The notes below the pieces were generated by a model. It had not been told where the DNA came from. It searched no databases and worked only from the letters and a program-made list of their open reading frames with translations. DNA of 42,598 bases from positions 1 through 42,598 of the IMG/VR virus record IMGVR_UViG_3300007541_000002; one strand, 5' to 3'. The stretch is from a virus. Below, one piece after another: positions 14,693 to 23,340 of this stretch; position 1 is the first letter of the stretch, and the number at the start of each line of letters is the position of its first letter. A program made the position numbers and the translations under genes.

Positions 14693-15960
14693 TGGCTGTT
14701 GACTACACAACCACGTTTACCCGGCTCGGGACCTTCATCCACGAGACTCGTCTCGCCCTCGAGAGGCAGTCCACCGACTACATCGGTTCCGGTGTCGGTG
14801 CCGACCGGATCTTGGACCAGTTCAACGACAACAGGGATTGGGTCGACAACGTCCTGAATACCTACGAGTCTGCCACCTCGAGTCTGCGAAGTCTGGTATC
14901 TTCGCTCAACTCTCAGGCCGTTCGGTACCTCGGAAGTCAACTTCAGAACGAACTGAACTCTCCGTCGAACTCGTCGTCTTCCATCTTTCCCCTCCTCATC
15001 GAGCGGATGGTGGAGGATTCCCAGACCGTCCTAACCAATACCTGCAGCCTCTCGTCCTCCGCAGCGGTGTCTAACTCCGGGAACGGATCGCTGTACGTCT
15101 CGAGGTTGAGGAACGACGGCGTGAACAACGAAGGTCTGATCCCCGAGCAGGTCCGGCTCACGTGCACCCGCTCGGTGGTGAGTGGCGGGGCAGAACAGTT
15201 CAGTATCGTCGGGTATCAGAAGACTCAGGCGAACGATGGAGTGTCCGCCCCCGGAAGCGGTCAGGGTGGTAGCGCCCGTAGCGTGATCTCCGAATCCGTC
15301 ATCAACAACGGGGAACTGAACTCCTTCCTCGTCCTCAATACCCCCGACAACTGGACCGTCGACACCGGCACGGTGGGGACGAACATCAAGGAAACCGCGT
15401 CGGTGATCCACGCGTTCGACAAGTCCTTGGAGTTCGTAACCAGTGGTACGGCCACGATTCGAGTCACTCAGGACCTCAGCGTCGAGGGTGAGAAGGTGTA
15501 CTTCCTCAGCGTGTGGCTGAAGAGGTCGGGAGGGGCGTGGACCTCGGGGTCGACCTTTACCGTCAAGGTTAGCGGCACGGGTTGGTCGGCCGTGAACGCT
15601 TTCTCGGCAGATCCGAATACTGGTCTCTCCTCCTCGCAGTTCAACCCGTTCACCGTGTTCTTCGCCACCCCGAGGAACGTACCGGCTGACGCCAAGGTCA
15701 CGATCGAATGGACGAGCGCGTCGGGAATCGCCGTTGGGAAGTCGGTCTACATCAGCGGGTGCTTCGTTTCCGTTCCGAGGACTCACGCCGGCGTCCACTA
15801 CGCAGTCACCCGGGGAGATACCGGCTTCGACATCGGGGACTACTTCACCTGCACCACGACGAACAGTCGGAACGGGAAGTTCCAAGACTGGGTTACTCGA
15901 TTCTACGGGTACCAGTTCCCCTCGTCGGGATCTCCTACCATCTCTGATAGCCTCGTCTGA
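14692..15960 (+). CDS. Large beta-rich tail protein with carbohydrate-binding-like domain
   Basis: A 422-residue protein. Residues 1-110 are helical (with a coiled-coil stretch near SATSSLRSLVSSLNSQAV), and residues about 200-400 read like a jelly-roll/carbohydrate-binding domain: WTVDTGTV, FDKSLEFVTSGTATIRVTQ, VYFLSVWLKRSGG and a C-terminal WTSASGIAVGKSVYISGCFV. Such domains in tail proteins often bind cell-surface sugars. It lies between tail chaperone and tape measure, an odd position for a receptor-binding protein, so it may be a tail decoration or spike. Starts at ATG 14692. Confidence 0.65.
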   Translation: MAVDYTTTFTRLGTFIHETRLALERQSTDYIGSGVGADRILDQFNDNRDWVDNVLNTYESATSSLRSLVSSLNSQAVRYLGSQLQNELNSPSNSSSSIFPLLIERMVEDSQTVLTNTCSLSSSAAVSNSGNGSLYVSRLRNDGVNNEGLIPEQVRLTCTRSVVSGGAEQFSIVGYQKTQANDGVSAPGSGQGGSARSVISESVINNGELNSFLVLNTPDNWTVDTGTVGTNIKETASVIHAFDKSLEFVTSGTATIRVTQDLSVEGEKVYFLSVWLKRSGGAWTSGSTFTVKVSGTGWSAVNAFSADPNTGLSSSQFNPFTVFFATPRNVPADAKVTIEWTSASGIAVGKSVYISGCFVSVPRTHAGVHYAVTRGDTGFDIGDYFTCTTTNSRNGKFQDWVTRFYGYQFPSSGSPTISDSLV

Positions 15961-16445
15961 TGTCTGCAAACGCGAACCCCAACCTCGTACTGAACTTCGT
16001 GGTCGACAAGATCATCGAGGGTTTGCCCACCCGGTTCTCCCGTAACAACTGTAGGGCGGTGGCCGTCCCCATGGTGGTCCCGCAGAACGCCTTCAAGTAC
16101 CTGCAGGTGTTCTACTCGGGTTCTTCGTTCGAGTATGGCGAGGGGGACGCCTCCCTGATCCGCAGGATGTCGTTCGGGGTTCGCATCTACTCGAAACTGG
16201 CCTCTCACGAGTTGAACCAGATCGAGGAAACGAGTAGGGATCTCGTCAACGCCGCGTTCGAGGTGACTCAGATTCTCCACGGGTTGTATGACACGGTGGA
16301 ATCCCCGTTGGGGAATGCACCGATCTTGGAGAACGAGGCCCCGATCCGAGGAGCCGAAGTAGACTCCTCCTACCTCATGTACCTCGACCAGACTTACCGG
16401 TGCTACCTATATTCGTCGTTCTCGGAGGTGAGAGATGGCAACTGA
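15960..16445 (+). CDS. Putative tail terminator protein
   Basis: A 161-residue protein beginning at ATG 15960 (TGATG overlap with the previous gene). It mixes beta strands and helices (LNFVVDKIIEGLPTRF, RMSFGVRIYSKLA, a final strand YLDQTYRCYLYS), consistent with tail terminator/tail completion proteins that cap the tube. It overlaps the tape measure gene by 11 bases. Assignment is by size and order only. Confidence 0.55.
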   Translation: MSANANPNLVLNFVVDKIIEGLPTRFSRNNCRAVAVPMVVPQNAFKYLQVFYSGSSFEYGEGDASLIRRMSFGVRIYSKLASHELNQIEETSRDLVNAAFEVTQILHGLYDTVESPLGNAPILENEAPIRGAEVDSSYLMYLDQTYRCYLYSSFSEVRDGN

Positions 16446-17595
16446 CGATATCAAGGTAGGACTGAAGGTCACGTTGGACGAAGAGTCCATGGCCAAGTCC
16501 GTGCAGGAGGCTGAAGCCAAACTGGGGAAGAAGGGTGGTGCCGGCGGTGGTATCGGCGGCGACCTCGCGACCGTGTTGCACAGTCAACTGGTCCGGCCAG
16601 TGATAGAACAGTTGAAGCGGATCGAGCAAAGACTCGAGAAGAGCGGGGCGTCTACGGACTCTGCCGCCGGCCTCGCGAAGATGTTTATCGTCGTGAAGGT
16701 GATGCAGGAACTGTACAACGCGGTCAAGGCGGTCCTGCGCTCGATGTGGAACCTCGCCGAATCACTGGCTAGGTTCAGCCCGACCCTGATGGCATCGTTC
16801 AGAAACCTGCAGATCCTCCTGCGCATGCTGTCGATCGATCTGGGTCGACTGATCGGCAAAGAACTCGCCTCCATAGTTGACTTCATCAGGAACCTAATAG
16901 CCTTCTTCTATGTCGCGTTGCGGCCGATGATAAAGTTGTTGTTCGTCATCATCGCCGCCTTGGTCTCGATCTTGGGGAAGTTGTTCGAGGCGTACAAGGC
17001 GTTGGTCGTTTGGTCTTGGCGACTGATGGCCGACATCACGGAAGCAGTCGGTAAGTTGATGGAGTGGTTGGGGTCCTACATCCCCGGAGCACTCGGTACC
17101 GTCTTCACTGCCATGGGCGTAGGGGCCGGAGTCCTCGCCGAATCGATGAGGAAGCAAGCCAAGGCAATCGAGGAGTCCGGCAAGGCAGGGCAGAACGCTG
17201 CCCAACAGATGAATGCCGCCCTGATAAAGGGCTTCTCCGACATGGGTAAGGAGAAGTACACCGGCGTCGCGGCTCCGGGTCAGGGCGACGAACAACACGC
17301 CAAGCAGTTCATCGCTCCCCTCAAGTTGGACTCACACGGGAAGGCCAGGACTTACCAACAGACCTCCAACTCCGTGGCTACCGGCCGTAAGCCCGTTTCG
17401 ATGCAGACTCCTCAACTGGCTAGCGTGGTCAACAACGTCCAACTGAAGGCCGAAGTGAAGATGCAGCACGAGGAAGCCGTTCAGAGAGCCATCGAGGAGA
17501 TTCGTAGTCAGTTGGTGAAGGCCATCCACTCGGTGCGCAACGAGCAACTGCTCCTAGCAAACCGGGTCTACGCTCGGAGTGTGGTCGATCTATGA
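16435..17595 (+). CDS. Tape measure protein (short)
   Basis: A 386-residue protein with an Ala/Gly-rich N-terminus, long helices and a strongly hydrophobic core of several transmembrane-like helices (residues 120-235, for example MIKLLFVIIAALVSILGKLF and GALGTVFTAMGVGAG), followed by amphipathic helices rich in Gln and Lys. This is the composition of tape measure proteins, which set tail length and help form a membrane channel. Its length implies a short tail, of the order of 60 nm at about 1.5 angstrom per residue. No peptidase domain is visible. Confidence 0.8.
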   Translation: MATDDIKVGLKVTLDEESMAKSVQEAEAKLGKKGGAGGGIGGDLATVLHSQLVRPVIEQLKRIEQRLEKSGASTDSAAGLAKMFIVVKVMQELYNAVKAVLRSMWNLAESLARFSPTLMASFRNLQILLRMLSIDLGRLIGKELASIVDFIRNLIAFFYVALRPMIKLLFVIIAALVSILGKLFEAYKALVVWSWRLMADITEAVGKLMEWLGSYIPGALGTVFTAMGVGAGVLAESMRKQAKAIEESGKAGQNAAQQMNAALIKGFSDMGKEKYTGVAAPGQGDEQHAKQFIAPLKLDSHGKARTYQQTSNSVATGRKPVSMQTPQLASVVNNVQLKAEVKMQHEEAVQRAIEEIRSQLVKAIHSVRNEQLLLANRVYARSVVDL

Positions 17596-19253
17596 GCCAA
17601 CAAGCGGTACGCTACGGTTCCTTCACCTTCCCCTACCCCCGCATCACGGTACGGGAGCAGTTCGTCTATGAGAACGACGAGAGGACTCTCGTAGGCACCA
17701 AGTACCAGATTACGGTGAGCGGGTGGATCAGGGCGGTGGAGTCCAGTACGCTCACCAACGAGATCTACGACATGCGCGGGGCTCTTTCGAAGCCTTGGCA
17801 ACAGTTGACGATCTGGGATCAGACCACCGGGCAGGTCCTATACACCTTTGACCCCGTCGCCGCCGGCGGAGAACCTGCCACCGATGACTGGTCTCCTCGA
17901 CCGGAAGACCTCACCATTTCGGAAGTCACCGGAATGCGAGCCGCCCGGTACACGTGGCAGGTATCCATCTTCAAGAAGGACTGCCCCCAGTTCTCCACCC
18001 CCTCCAACATCCTCAGCGTCACTAAGTCGTTCTCGTATTCGATCGACGTCAGTGGTTACGCGACCCGACAGGTCAGCGGCACCCTGAAGGTGAGGGCTCA
18101 GGGAGCACCCGCAGACCTGTACCGGTCCTACGTCACGCCGACGCTGCCAAACAGGTTTCGGCGCACCCAACAGCAGTTCAGTCAGAGCCCGGACTGTAGG
18201 ACGCTGACCTTCAGCATCGTCGACATGGAGGAGTACCGGACTCTTCCTCCCCTCTTGTCTGACGGTGAAGCCACCTTCGGGGTGCGCGTGGCCGACTTGG
18301 GAGCGAGAGTCTTCTACACTCTAAACGGCCGCTTCAAGGCTCCGCCCTCGACGCCCAAACCCCAGTTGTTCACGTACCTCGCAAACCTCATCAATGCGAA
18401 GTTCCCGCTCACCGATCCGTCCTTCCTGTTCGAGGAGGCAAGCGTCGACGAGGCCGTCTACGGTAACGAGATCTCCTTCCACATCAGTGGGTCGGGGGTC
18501 GCCGCTCCCGTTCCGGGTCTGAACGTGCCCAACTACGGGGCGCTGTTCAAGAAGATGCTCGTACCGCCTCCGGACTCGAACAACCAGTCCCACCTCCCCA
18601 CTCCGTACGGAGATCTCCCGGGCTATCCCCACGTGTCTCCCCTCCTCGGAGATTACGACGCCTGTGGGACCGAGCCCGGAGAAGACAACTTCGTGCCTGA
18701 AGTGGTCGCCGTCGATCGAATCGAGTCCCCCGAGATTCCGGACGAGATAAAGGACGATGATATCGAGGGAACGGAGGGTGTGTCTGATCAGCACAGGCTC
18801 ACCCCGTACGTAGCGTACCACGAGAGGGTGAGTTACTTCATCGACTACAAGGTAGTGAGGATGGATGTTAAGGACCGGGCTCCTGACAAGAAGGCCGGCG
18901 GACCATACATGATCTCGACGTCGGGCTCCAGTCTGGTCACTACTCAGGCCGGTTATTACGTCTGTTACGCAAGACAGGCCAGTGACTTGCCCGAACCTCC
19001 CGAGCCGATCGACAAGTTCGGAAGGATACTGGAGGCTTACATTCAGCCGCACACTCCTGAGCCGGTTCAAGACGGCCAGTGGAAGCAATATACGCTCCAC
19101 TGGCGTTACGTAATCGACTCGGGCAGTTACTACCACGGTGATTACGACCTTTCGGCTCAGATCTTCATTCCTCCCGACCCCCGGATCGGCAACGACTTCG
19201 ACCCGACTGCCTTCGAGATCCCGTGGCTCGATGATCAAGGGTACCCCGCATGA
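17592..19253 (+). CDS. Distal tail / tail-tip protein
   Basis: A 553-residue protein directly after the tape measure (four-base overlap, ATGAG start at 17592). The N-terminal 170 residues contain paired beta segments (YGSFTFPYPRITVREQFVY, TKYQITVSGWIRA) as in distal tail or baseplate-ring proteins; the middle is rich in Pro/Asp/Glu and the C-terminus has aromatic strands. Position after the tape measure in a long-tailed phage indicates a tail-tip protein. It may combine distal tail and baseplate roles. Confidence 0.65.
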   Translation: MSQQAVRYGSFTFPYPRITVREQFVYENDERTLVGTKYQITVSGWIRAVESSTLTNEIYDMRGALSKPWQQLTIWDQTTGQVLYTFDPVAAGGEPATDDWSPRPEDLTISEVTGMRAARYTWQVSIFKKDCPQFSTPSNILSVTKSFSYSIDVSGYATRQVSGTLKVRAQGAPADLYRSYVTPTLPNRFRRTQQQFSQSPDCRTLTFSIVDMEEYRTLPPLLSDGEATFGVRVADLGARVFYTLNGRFKAPPSTPKPQLFTYLANLINAKFPLTDPSFLFEEASVDEAVYGNEISFHISGSGVAAPVPGLNVPNYGALFKKMLVPPPDSNNQSHLPTPYGDLPGYPHVSPLLGDYDACGTEPGEDNFVPEVVAVDRIESPEIPDEIKDDDIEGTEGVSDQHRLTPYVAYHERVSYFIDYKVVRMDVKDRAPDKKAGGPYMISTSGSSLVTTQAGYYVCYARQASDLPEPPEPIDKFGRILEAYIQPHTPEPVQDGQWKQYTLHWRYVIDSGSYYHGDYDLSAQIFIPPDPRIGNDFDPTAFEIPWLDDQGYPA

Positions 19254-20827
19254 AGGGGGTGAGGTCGTTCGTTCGAATCGAGTGCAACGGCAACAGTTAC
19301 GCCGTGTTAGACGCTCCCCGCTCGAGCCGCCAGTCCAACTGGTTCGAGTTGGCGCCGGCCGGTCACAAGTCTGAAGGCAGGGTTCTCATGAGAGCCCGGG
19401 ACTGGCAGGTGATGGACTCGGATCAGAGCACGTCTAACGCCGTGAAACTGGTCATCGGAACTTACGACGATGATGAAGGAAAGGAAGTAAAGCGGGAGAT
19501 ACAAGTCCTTGCTATTGGAGCGACCCCGTACGCTCAGGGAGTCACTCAGGACATCGACTATACCAAGGACAACAACGACAGCGTCGAGGTGTCCTTGGTG
19601 TCGTTGGACTGGTGGAACGAGAGAAGGACGGCCGAGATCTACAACTACAACATGCAGGACGGGCTCGGTCTTGAAGTCGGTGGCGCTCCTCGTTTCCGAG
19701 ACGACAACTTCCACAAGGACTATTCGTCCTCTTGGAGTGCGCTTCCTACCTACTTCGGGTATACGGTGGCAGACCCGGGAACGTTCAGTGAGCCCCCGTC
19801 CGAGATCCGTAATCTGTCGTGTATGTCTCGACCGAGATCGGAGACCGTTCGCCGGCTGTCCGAGGGTCTGGGCCTCGTGTTCGACGTCGAGGGAAAGAAG
19901 ATCTACAACCGAGGTCAGAAGGATTCCGCTAACCTCTCGCTCGCGGTCGACAACGCCAGACTCATCGTAACCAAGAACGTCTCGAAGTTGAGTGACGATA
20001 GGTTTCCTGCCCTCGTGCGGATCGCCTTCACCGCCACGGGTCAGACCATTCCCGGGGGAGTACACGTGGTTCCGTCGTCCACCCCCCGAGGGACTGGCGA
20101 TACCCAAACCGTCCGGGTAGGGCATTGGTTTGCGGTCTATGACGGGTCCGGAAGCGTTGCCAACACCACGGAACTGGACGACCTAGCGGACTGGTTCTCC
20201 ACCGGCAAGGGGAATGCACTCGAGATCTACGACGATTACGGCACCTTCGCGTTCGCCGGCATCATCCCCTTCACCGTAGACGGGTACTTCAGAAGGGTAC
20301 TATGGGTCTTTAGTGCCGCTGAAGTAACGACCACCGTGTGCGTCAACCACTCGATACCGATGTGGGCGTGTGACGATGAACCGCTCAGATACCACCACGA
20401 AGGTCTGGTGGTGTCCCGTTCGATAGACGGGACTACCTTCGTGACTACCACTGGTTTCGAGCCGATCGACGCCATCCTCACCGGGTCGGCTTCCTTCGCC
20501 ACCAACAAGTGGAAGTACGCGTGGACCAGTGCCACCTTGGTGGGAGACGTGTGGGTAAAGGACAATCCTCCAAAGGCGTCAGGAACGACGGCAGTGGACT
20601 ACGCCTTGAACAAGAACGAAGGTGCAAACACCTCCGTCTACGCGGGGCCGGGAACTATCGTCGACACCGCCCAAGGATACCCCGCTTCCTATCAGTTGGT
20701 GCCGGTCGGACAAGACCGCAACGGAACGGTGTACGAATATCCGGTGACGATACACAGATCGTTCAAGGATGACGGTAGCGTTCAACACTGGTTCCAAGTC
20801 GAGAACGATCACGATGGTCAGTGTTGA
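19250..20827 (+). CDS. Tail-tip / baseplate hub protein
   Basis: A 525-residue mostly beta protein, overlapping the previous stop (ATGA). The segment VSLVSLDWWNERRTAEIYN near residue 115-130 and the later strands NLSLAVDNARLIVTKNVSKL, TEVTTTVCVNH and WKYAWTSATLVGDVW resemble phage tail hub or baseplate proteins. It is the last tail gene before the replication region. No catalytic motif such as a lysozyme or peptidase domain was seen, so if an endolysin is missing it is not obviously here. Confidence 0.65.
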   Translation: MKGVRSFVRIECNGNSYAVLDAPRSSRQSNWFELAPAGHKSEGRVLMRARDWQVMDSDQSTSNAVKLVIGTYDDDEGKEVKREIQVLAIGATPYAQGVTQDIDYTKDNNDSVEVSLVSLDWWNERRTAEIYNYNMQDGLGLEVGGAPRFRDDNFHKDYSSSWSALPTYFGYTVADPGTFSEPPSEIRNLSCMSRPRSETVRRLSEGLGLVFDVEGKKIYNRGQKDSANLSLAVDNARLIVTKNVSKLSDDRFPALVRIAFTATGQTIPGGVHVVPSSTPRGTGDTQTVRVGHWFAVYDGSGSVANTTELDDLADWFSTGKGNALEIYDDYGTFAFAGIIPFTVDGYFRRVLWVFSAAEVTTTVCVNHSIPMWACDDEPLRYHHEGLVVSRSIDGTTFVTTTGFEPIDAILTGSASFATNKWKYAWTSATLVGDVWVKDNPPKASGTTAVDYALNKNEGANTSVYAGPGTIVDTAQGYPASYQLVPVGQDRNGTVYEYPVTIHRSFKDDGSVQHWFQVENDHDGQC

Positions 20828-20830
20828 TCT

Positions 20831-20864
20831 CGTCCGTAATTAGGTGGTTCCCACCCGGGGAAGT
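20831..20864 (+). promoter_or_regulatory. 34-nt leader element, copy 2
   Basis: Begins three bases after the tail hub stop and matches the minus strand of 5518-5551 at 29 of 34 positions (shared CGTCCGTAATTAGG). It contains a small hairpin GGTGG-TTC-CCACC. It stands 78 bases upstream of the ATG at 20942, on the same strand, as does the other copy relative to its gene, so a promoter or leader role is plausible. Confidence 0.5.
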
Positions 20865-20882
20865 AGTGGACTCTAACGAGTT

Positions 20883-20935
20883 CCCTTCTGTTCGAAACGG
20901 ATTTGTCGCCAATGGTGGCGGCTCCAACAGAAGGG
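20883..20935 (+). promoter_or_regulatory. Hairpin burying the ribosome binding site of the basic protein
   Basis: A perfect 10-bp stem (20883-20892 CCCTTCTGTT with 20926-20935 AACAGAAGGG) has a smaller stem in its loop (CGCCA/TGGCG). The right arm contains the AAGGG that is the only Shine-Dalgarno candidate for ATG 20942, so translation would be reduced when the stem forms. It could be an RNA switch or protein-binding operator. Confidence 0.6.
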
Positions 20936-20941
20936 ATAGTT

Positions 20942-21367
20942 ATGAAGACCAGTGCCAAGAGCCCCAAGGCCAAGAGCCCCAAGAGCCCCAAGGCCAAGAA
21001 GGTGGACCCCGCGAAGGTCCGCCGGGAGATTCAGGAGCGGATCGACAGCCTCGAGAAGAAGCCGGCCGCTCGCCGGCGCAAGACCGAGGTGGTTGCCGTC
21101 GACGGGGTGAACTGGGGAGTGCGCACTCGCGAGGGTGCCCGGATCGCGTCGGTCGGGCGTGGCGACCGGGTCGCCGAGGAACTCGCCAAGTGCACTGACG
21201 TCGATTCCCTCGTGTCGTTCGCATCGGAGTTCCTCGACCCCGCGAAGATCGCGGTCTACCGTGACCGTGCTCCGAACTTCGGCCAGTTCCGCATGGTGAT
21301 CGGGAACTGCATTCGCGGCGCCATCAATCGCGCACAGCGCGAGCGTGAGAAGGCGGCGAAGGCGTGA
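20942..21367 (+). CDS. Basic protein with histone-H1-like N-terminus
   Basis: A 141-residue protein with an N-terminal run of Lys/Ser/Pro repeats (KSPKAKSPKSPKAKK, residues 5-19) like those of H1-type nucleoid proteins, then a mixed domain (residues 40-110) and a basic Arg/Lys C-terminus. Likely a DNA-binding or packaging-related protein, possibly a head-interior or host nucleoid factor. ATG 20942 was chosen over an upstream in-frame start at 20903 that would read through the 10-bp hairpin. It is the first gene of the replication-side unit, controlled by that leader. Confidence 0.65.
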   Translation: MKTSAKSPKAKSPKSPKAKKVDPAKVRREIQERIDSLEKKPAARRRKTEVVAVDGVNWGVRTREGARIASVGRGDRVAEELAKCTDVDSLVSFASEFLDPAKIAVYRDRAPNFGQFRMVIGNCIRGAINRAQREREKAAKA

Positions 21368-21456
21368 TCTGCTACTCGATCTTCGTCGGATTCCTCGTTC
21401 TCGCCACAATCCTGCCGTTGTTCTTGAGTGACGGCGAGAACGGCTACATGAAGTGA
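21364..21456 (+). CDS. 30-residue single-pass membrane peptide
   Basis: GTG 21364 overlaps the TGA of the basic protein gene (GTGA) and opens a 30-codon frame that encodes an N-terminal hydrophobic segment (IFVGFLVLATILPLFL) followed by a short polar tail (SDGENGYMK). This is the layout of a small transmembrane peptide. It ends just before a terminator hairpin, so gene and terminator match. Function unknown; small membrane peptides in phages can act in superinfection exclusion, lysis or inhibition of host proteins. Confidence 0.5.
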   Translation: MICYSIFVGFLVLATILPLFLSDGENGYMK

Positions 21457-21474
21457 CCGTTTCTTCCACCGAGA

Positions 21475-21508
21475 GGGGGGAGCCATCGCGTGGTGGCTTC
21501 CCCCTTTT
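21475..21508 (+). terminator. Intrinsic terminator
   Basis: A GC-rich hairpin (GGGGGGAGCCA at 21475-21485 against TGGCTTCCCCC at 21494-21504, one bulge) is followed by TTTT (21505-21508). It lies between the small membrane peptide and the replication genes, separating the two units unless read through. Confidence 0.85.
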
Positions 21509-21522
21509 CACAGGAGAATACC

Positions 21523-22380
21523 ATGGCAAAGGTAAAGATACCTAAGTTGACGATTGCGACCCCGGAGGTCCAGTCTTCCCTCAGTGAGTTCGAGTCTTCG
21601 CTGATCACCGCCTCGAAGATCAACCTGCCCAAGGGGTACCTGTCCCCGTCGCAGATCGACATGTACTTGCGGTGTCCGATGCAGTACAAACTGCGCTACG
21701 TCGACGGAAAGATCTCCCCTCCCGGAATCGCTCTCGTCGAAGGCTCCTCGCACCACGAAGCCTTGGCCACCAACAACTCCAACAAGATCTCCACTGGGGA
21801 GGATCTGAAGGAGTCGGAGGTGGTGGACGCCTTCGCTGCTTCGTTTGAGAAGCGCAAGGTCGAGATCGAGGACTGGGAGGGTGATGACTTCGACAGCGTG
21901 GTCGGTCGTGGTCGCAAGATGATCCGGGCGTACATGGGTGACTTCGCCGGCGACTTCAGACCCGTGAGGCAGGAGTACGACGTCACCGCGAAGGTTGGTA
22001 CGGTCGAGGTCCGTGGGATCACCGACGCGTCCGGCGCCGTGAAGGGTCGGCCGTCGATCGTCGACTACAAGACCGTGAGTCGGTCGAAGAGTCAGGCCGA
22101 ACTCGAGTCATCGCTCCAGTTGTCCTTCTATGCCATGGTCGAGTCCGAGACTGGTGACGTCGACTTCGACGTCGGCTTCGTGAACCTCCTCAAGTCCGGG
22201 AAGGTGAACCCCCAGTTCGTCGGGTACAACCCCAAGCGCGTGAAGTGGTTCCGGGCTGTGGCTCTTTCGGTTGCGAACGCCATCAGTCTCGGCAACTTCC
22301 CGCTCACGGCTCCGGAGGCGTGGTGTTGTTCCGAGCGCTTCTGTGGTTACTGGCGCCAGTGCCGGGGGTCTTGCGGATGA
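21523..22380 (+). CDS. PD-(D/E)XK nuclease, Cas4/RecB-like exonuclease
   Basis: A 285-residue protein. Motifs include an N-terminal LSPSQIDMYLRCPMQYKLRYV element typical of the RecB-like/Cas4 families, EGSSHHEALA (conserved His region, near residue 75), VDYKTVSRSK (residues about 179-188, the D-Y-K catalytic triad part) and Q-x-x-x-Y motif in SLQLSFYAMV. The C-terminus has CC and C-x5-C-x3-C patterns ending CGYWRQCRGSC, which could bind an iron-sulfur cluster, as in Cas4 and AddB. It probably acts in recombination, DNA processing or host DNA degradation. ATG 21523 has AGGAGAA upstream. Confidence 0.85.
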   Translation: MAKVKIPKLTIATPEVQSSLSEFESSLITASKINLPKGYLSPSQIDMYLRCPMQYKLRYVDGKISPPGIALVEGSSHHEALATNNSNKISTGEDLKESEVVDAFAASFEKRKVEIEDWEGDDFDSVVGRGRKMIRAYMGDFAGDFRPVRQEYDVTAKVGTVEVRGITDASGAVKGRPSIVDYKTVSRSKSQAELESSLQLSFYAMVESETGDVDFDVGFVNLLKSGKVNPQFVGYNPKRVKWFRAVALSVANAISLGNFPLTAPEAWCCSERFCGYWRQCRGSCG

Positions 22381-22838
22381 CCGACTGGTCCTCGGTGGGC
22401 CGTCGCTCGAGGCGTAAGGGCAAGGCATTCGAACAACTGGTGGCTCGATATCTGTCGGAGGTGTCGGGCCACCAGTTTACTTCTACCCGGAACTCGGGGC
22501 GGACGGACATCAAGGGCGACGTCTATTCCTCGAGTTCCATCGACACCATGGTGATCGAGTGCAAGGACCGGGCGCTCTCCATCAAGTCGATGATGACCGG
22601 CTGCTCGTGGTTGAAGGAAGCCATCGCAAAGGCAGAGAAGGAGGCCGGCGTTGGCAACGCTGCTATCATGTTCGTCAAGGCAGACGGGGTTGTCTTCGTT
22701 TCAGGGCCTGAATGGGCTGTTTGTAGACTGCACAAGAAGACACCATTTACATCGATCGGTGATTGTGAGGTCAAGGATGTCCACGGAAGGCACTGGAGGC
22801 GAGTGGTCCTCAGCCGTTCGAGAAGCGCAGGACGGTAA
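22377..22838 (+). CDS. Holliday junction resolvase-like / restriction-fold endonuclease
   Basis: A 153-residue protein starting at ATG 22377 (ATGA overlap with the nuclease). The pattern RRSRRKGKAFEQLVARYL, then a TRNSGRTDIKGDV segment and VIECKDR fits the small PD-(D/E)XK nucleases of the archaeal resolvase/VRR-type group, with D (DIKGDV) and E-x-K (IECK) as candidate active-site residues. It probably resolves branched replication or packaging intermediates. It overlaps the next gene by 62 bases. Confidence 0.75.
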   Translation: MTDWSSVGRRSRRKGKAFEQLVARYLSEVSGHQFTSTRNSGRTDIKGDVYSSSSIDTMVIECKDRALSIKSMMTGCSWLKEAIAKAEKEAGVGNAAIMFVKADGVVFVSGPEWAVCRLHKKTPFTSIGDCEVKDVHGRHWRRVVLSRSRSAGR

Positions 22839-23340
22839 CTTCAACCAGTTGCACGATTTGATGAAACCGGTGCTTACGTCGGTGGCTCGCCGAATCGCTA
22901 GCCAATGCGTGGACGACGCGGTCCAGTGTGCTCTCATCAAGATATGGAGGAACATAGGCTACGTAGATCTAGGTAGGGAGGTCACGGTGAAGGCGTTGGT
23001 CATGAAGATCGGCGTCAGGGCCATGCGTGATGAGGTGCGAAGGGCGGTGGCCAAGTCAAAGGAAGCCAACGCTTCCGACGTTGCCTTGATATCCGTGGAC
23101 GCCGACTCCAAGCCGCTCCAGTTCGAGGGCCGACTGTTGAGCGAATACGTGAAGTACTACGAGGAGAACGGCACCTTCACCGGCGTACATTCGTTCGTGT
23201 CTAAGGTGTTGGGGGTGTCCGCGACCTCCTTACAGGCAGAGGCAAGGCGAGAGGCCCGTAGGCAAGCAGAAGCCCAAGGCTACGTCATTAGGAGTATGGA
23301 TGACATCTTCGATTCCATTATTCGCAGTCGATACGAGTGA
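22777..23340 (+). CDS. Sigma-70-like transcription factor A
   Basis: A 187-residue protein. Residues 20-75 resemble sigma region 2: FNQLHDLMKPVLTSVARR, then CVDDAVQCALIKIWRNI, and a later RAMRDEVRRAVAKSKE helix. The C-terminal region (SKVLGVSATSLQAEARREARR) looks like a helix-turn-helix of region 4. It may be a phage ECF-type sigma factor that redirects host RNA polymerase, for example to late genes. ATG 22777 overlaps the nuclease gene and its stop overlaps the polymerase start; a good AGGAG for the polymerase is inside this gene. It is plausible but not proven. Confidence 0.6.
   Translation: MSTEGTGGEWSSAVREAQDGNFNQLHDLMKPVLTSVARRIASQCVDDAVQCALIKIWRNIGYVDLGREVTVKALVMKIGVRAMRDEVRRAVAKSKEANASDVALISVDADSKPLQFEGRLLSEYVKYYEENGTFTGVHSFVSKVLGVSATSLQAEARREARRQAEAQGYVIRSMDDIFDSIIRSRYE

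Noticed and set aside
18321-19238. 305-codon minus-strand frame inside the tail-tip gene
   Set aside because: It is opposite a gene with overlap-coupled start and stop; composition (Arg/Val-rich) is typical of a complement of a GC-rich gene.
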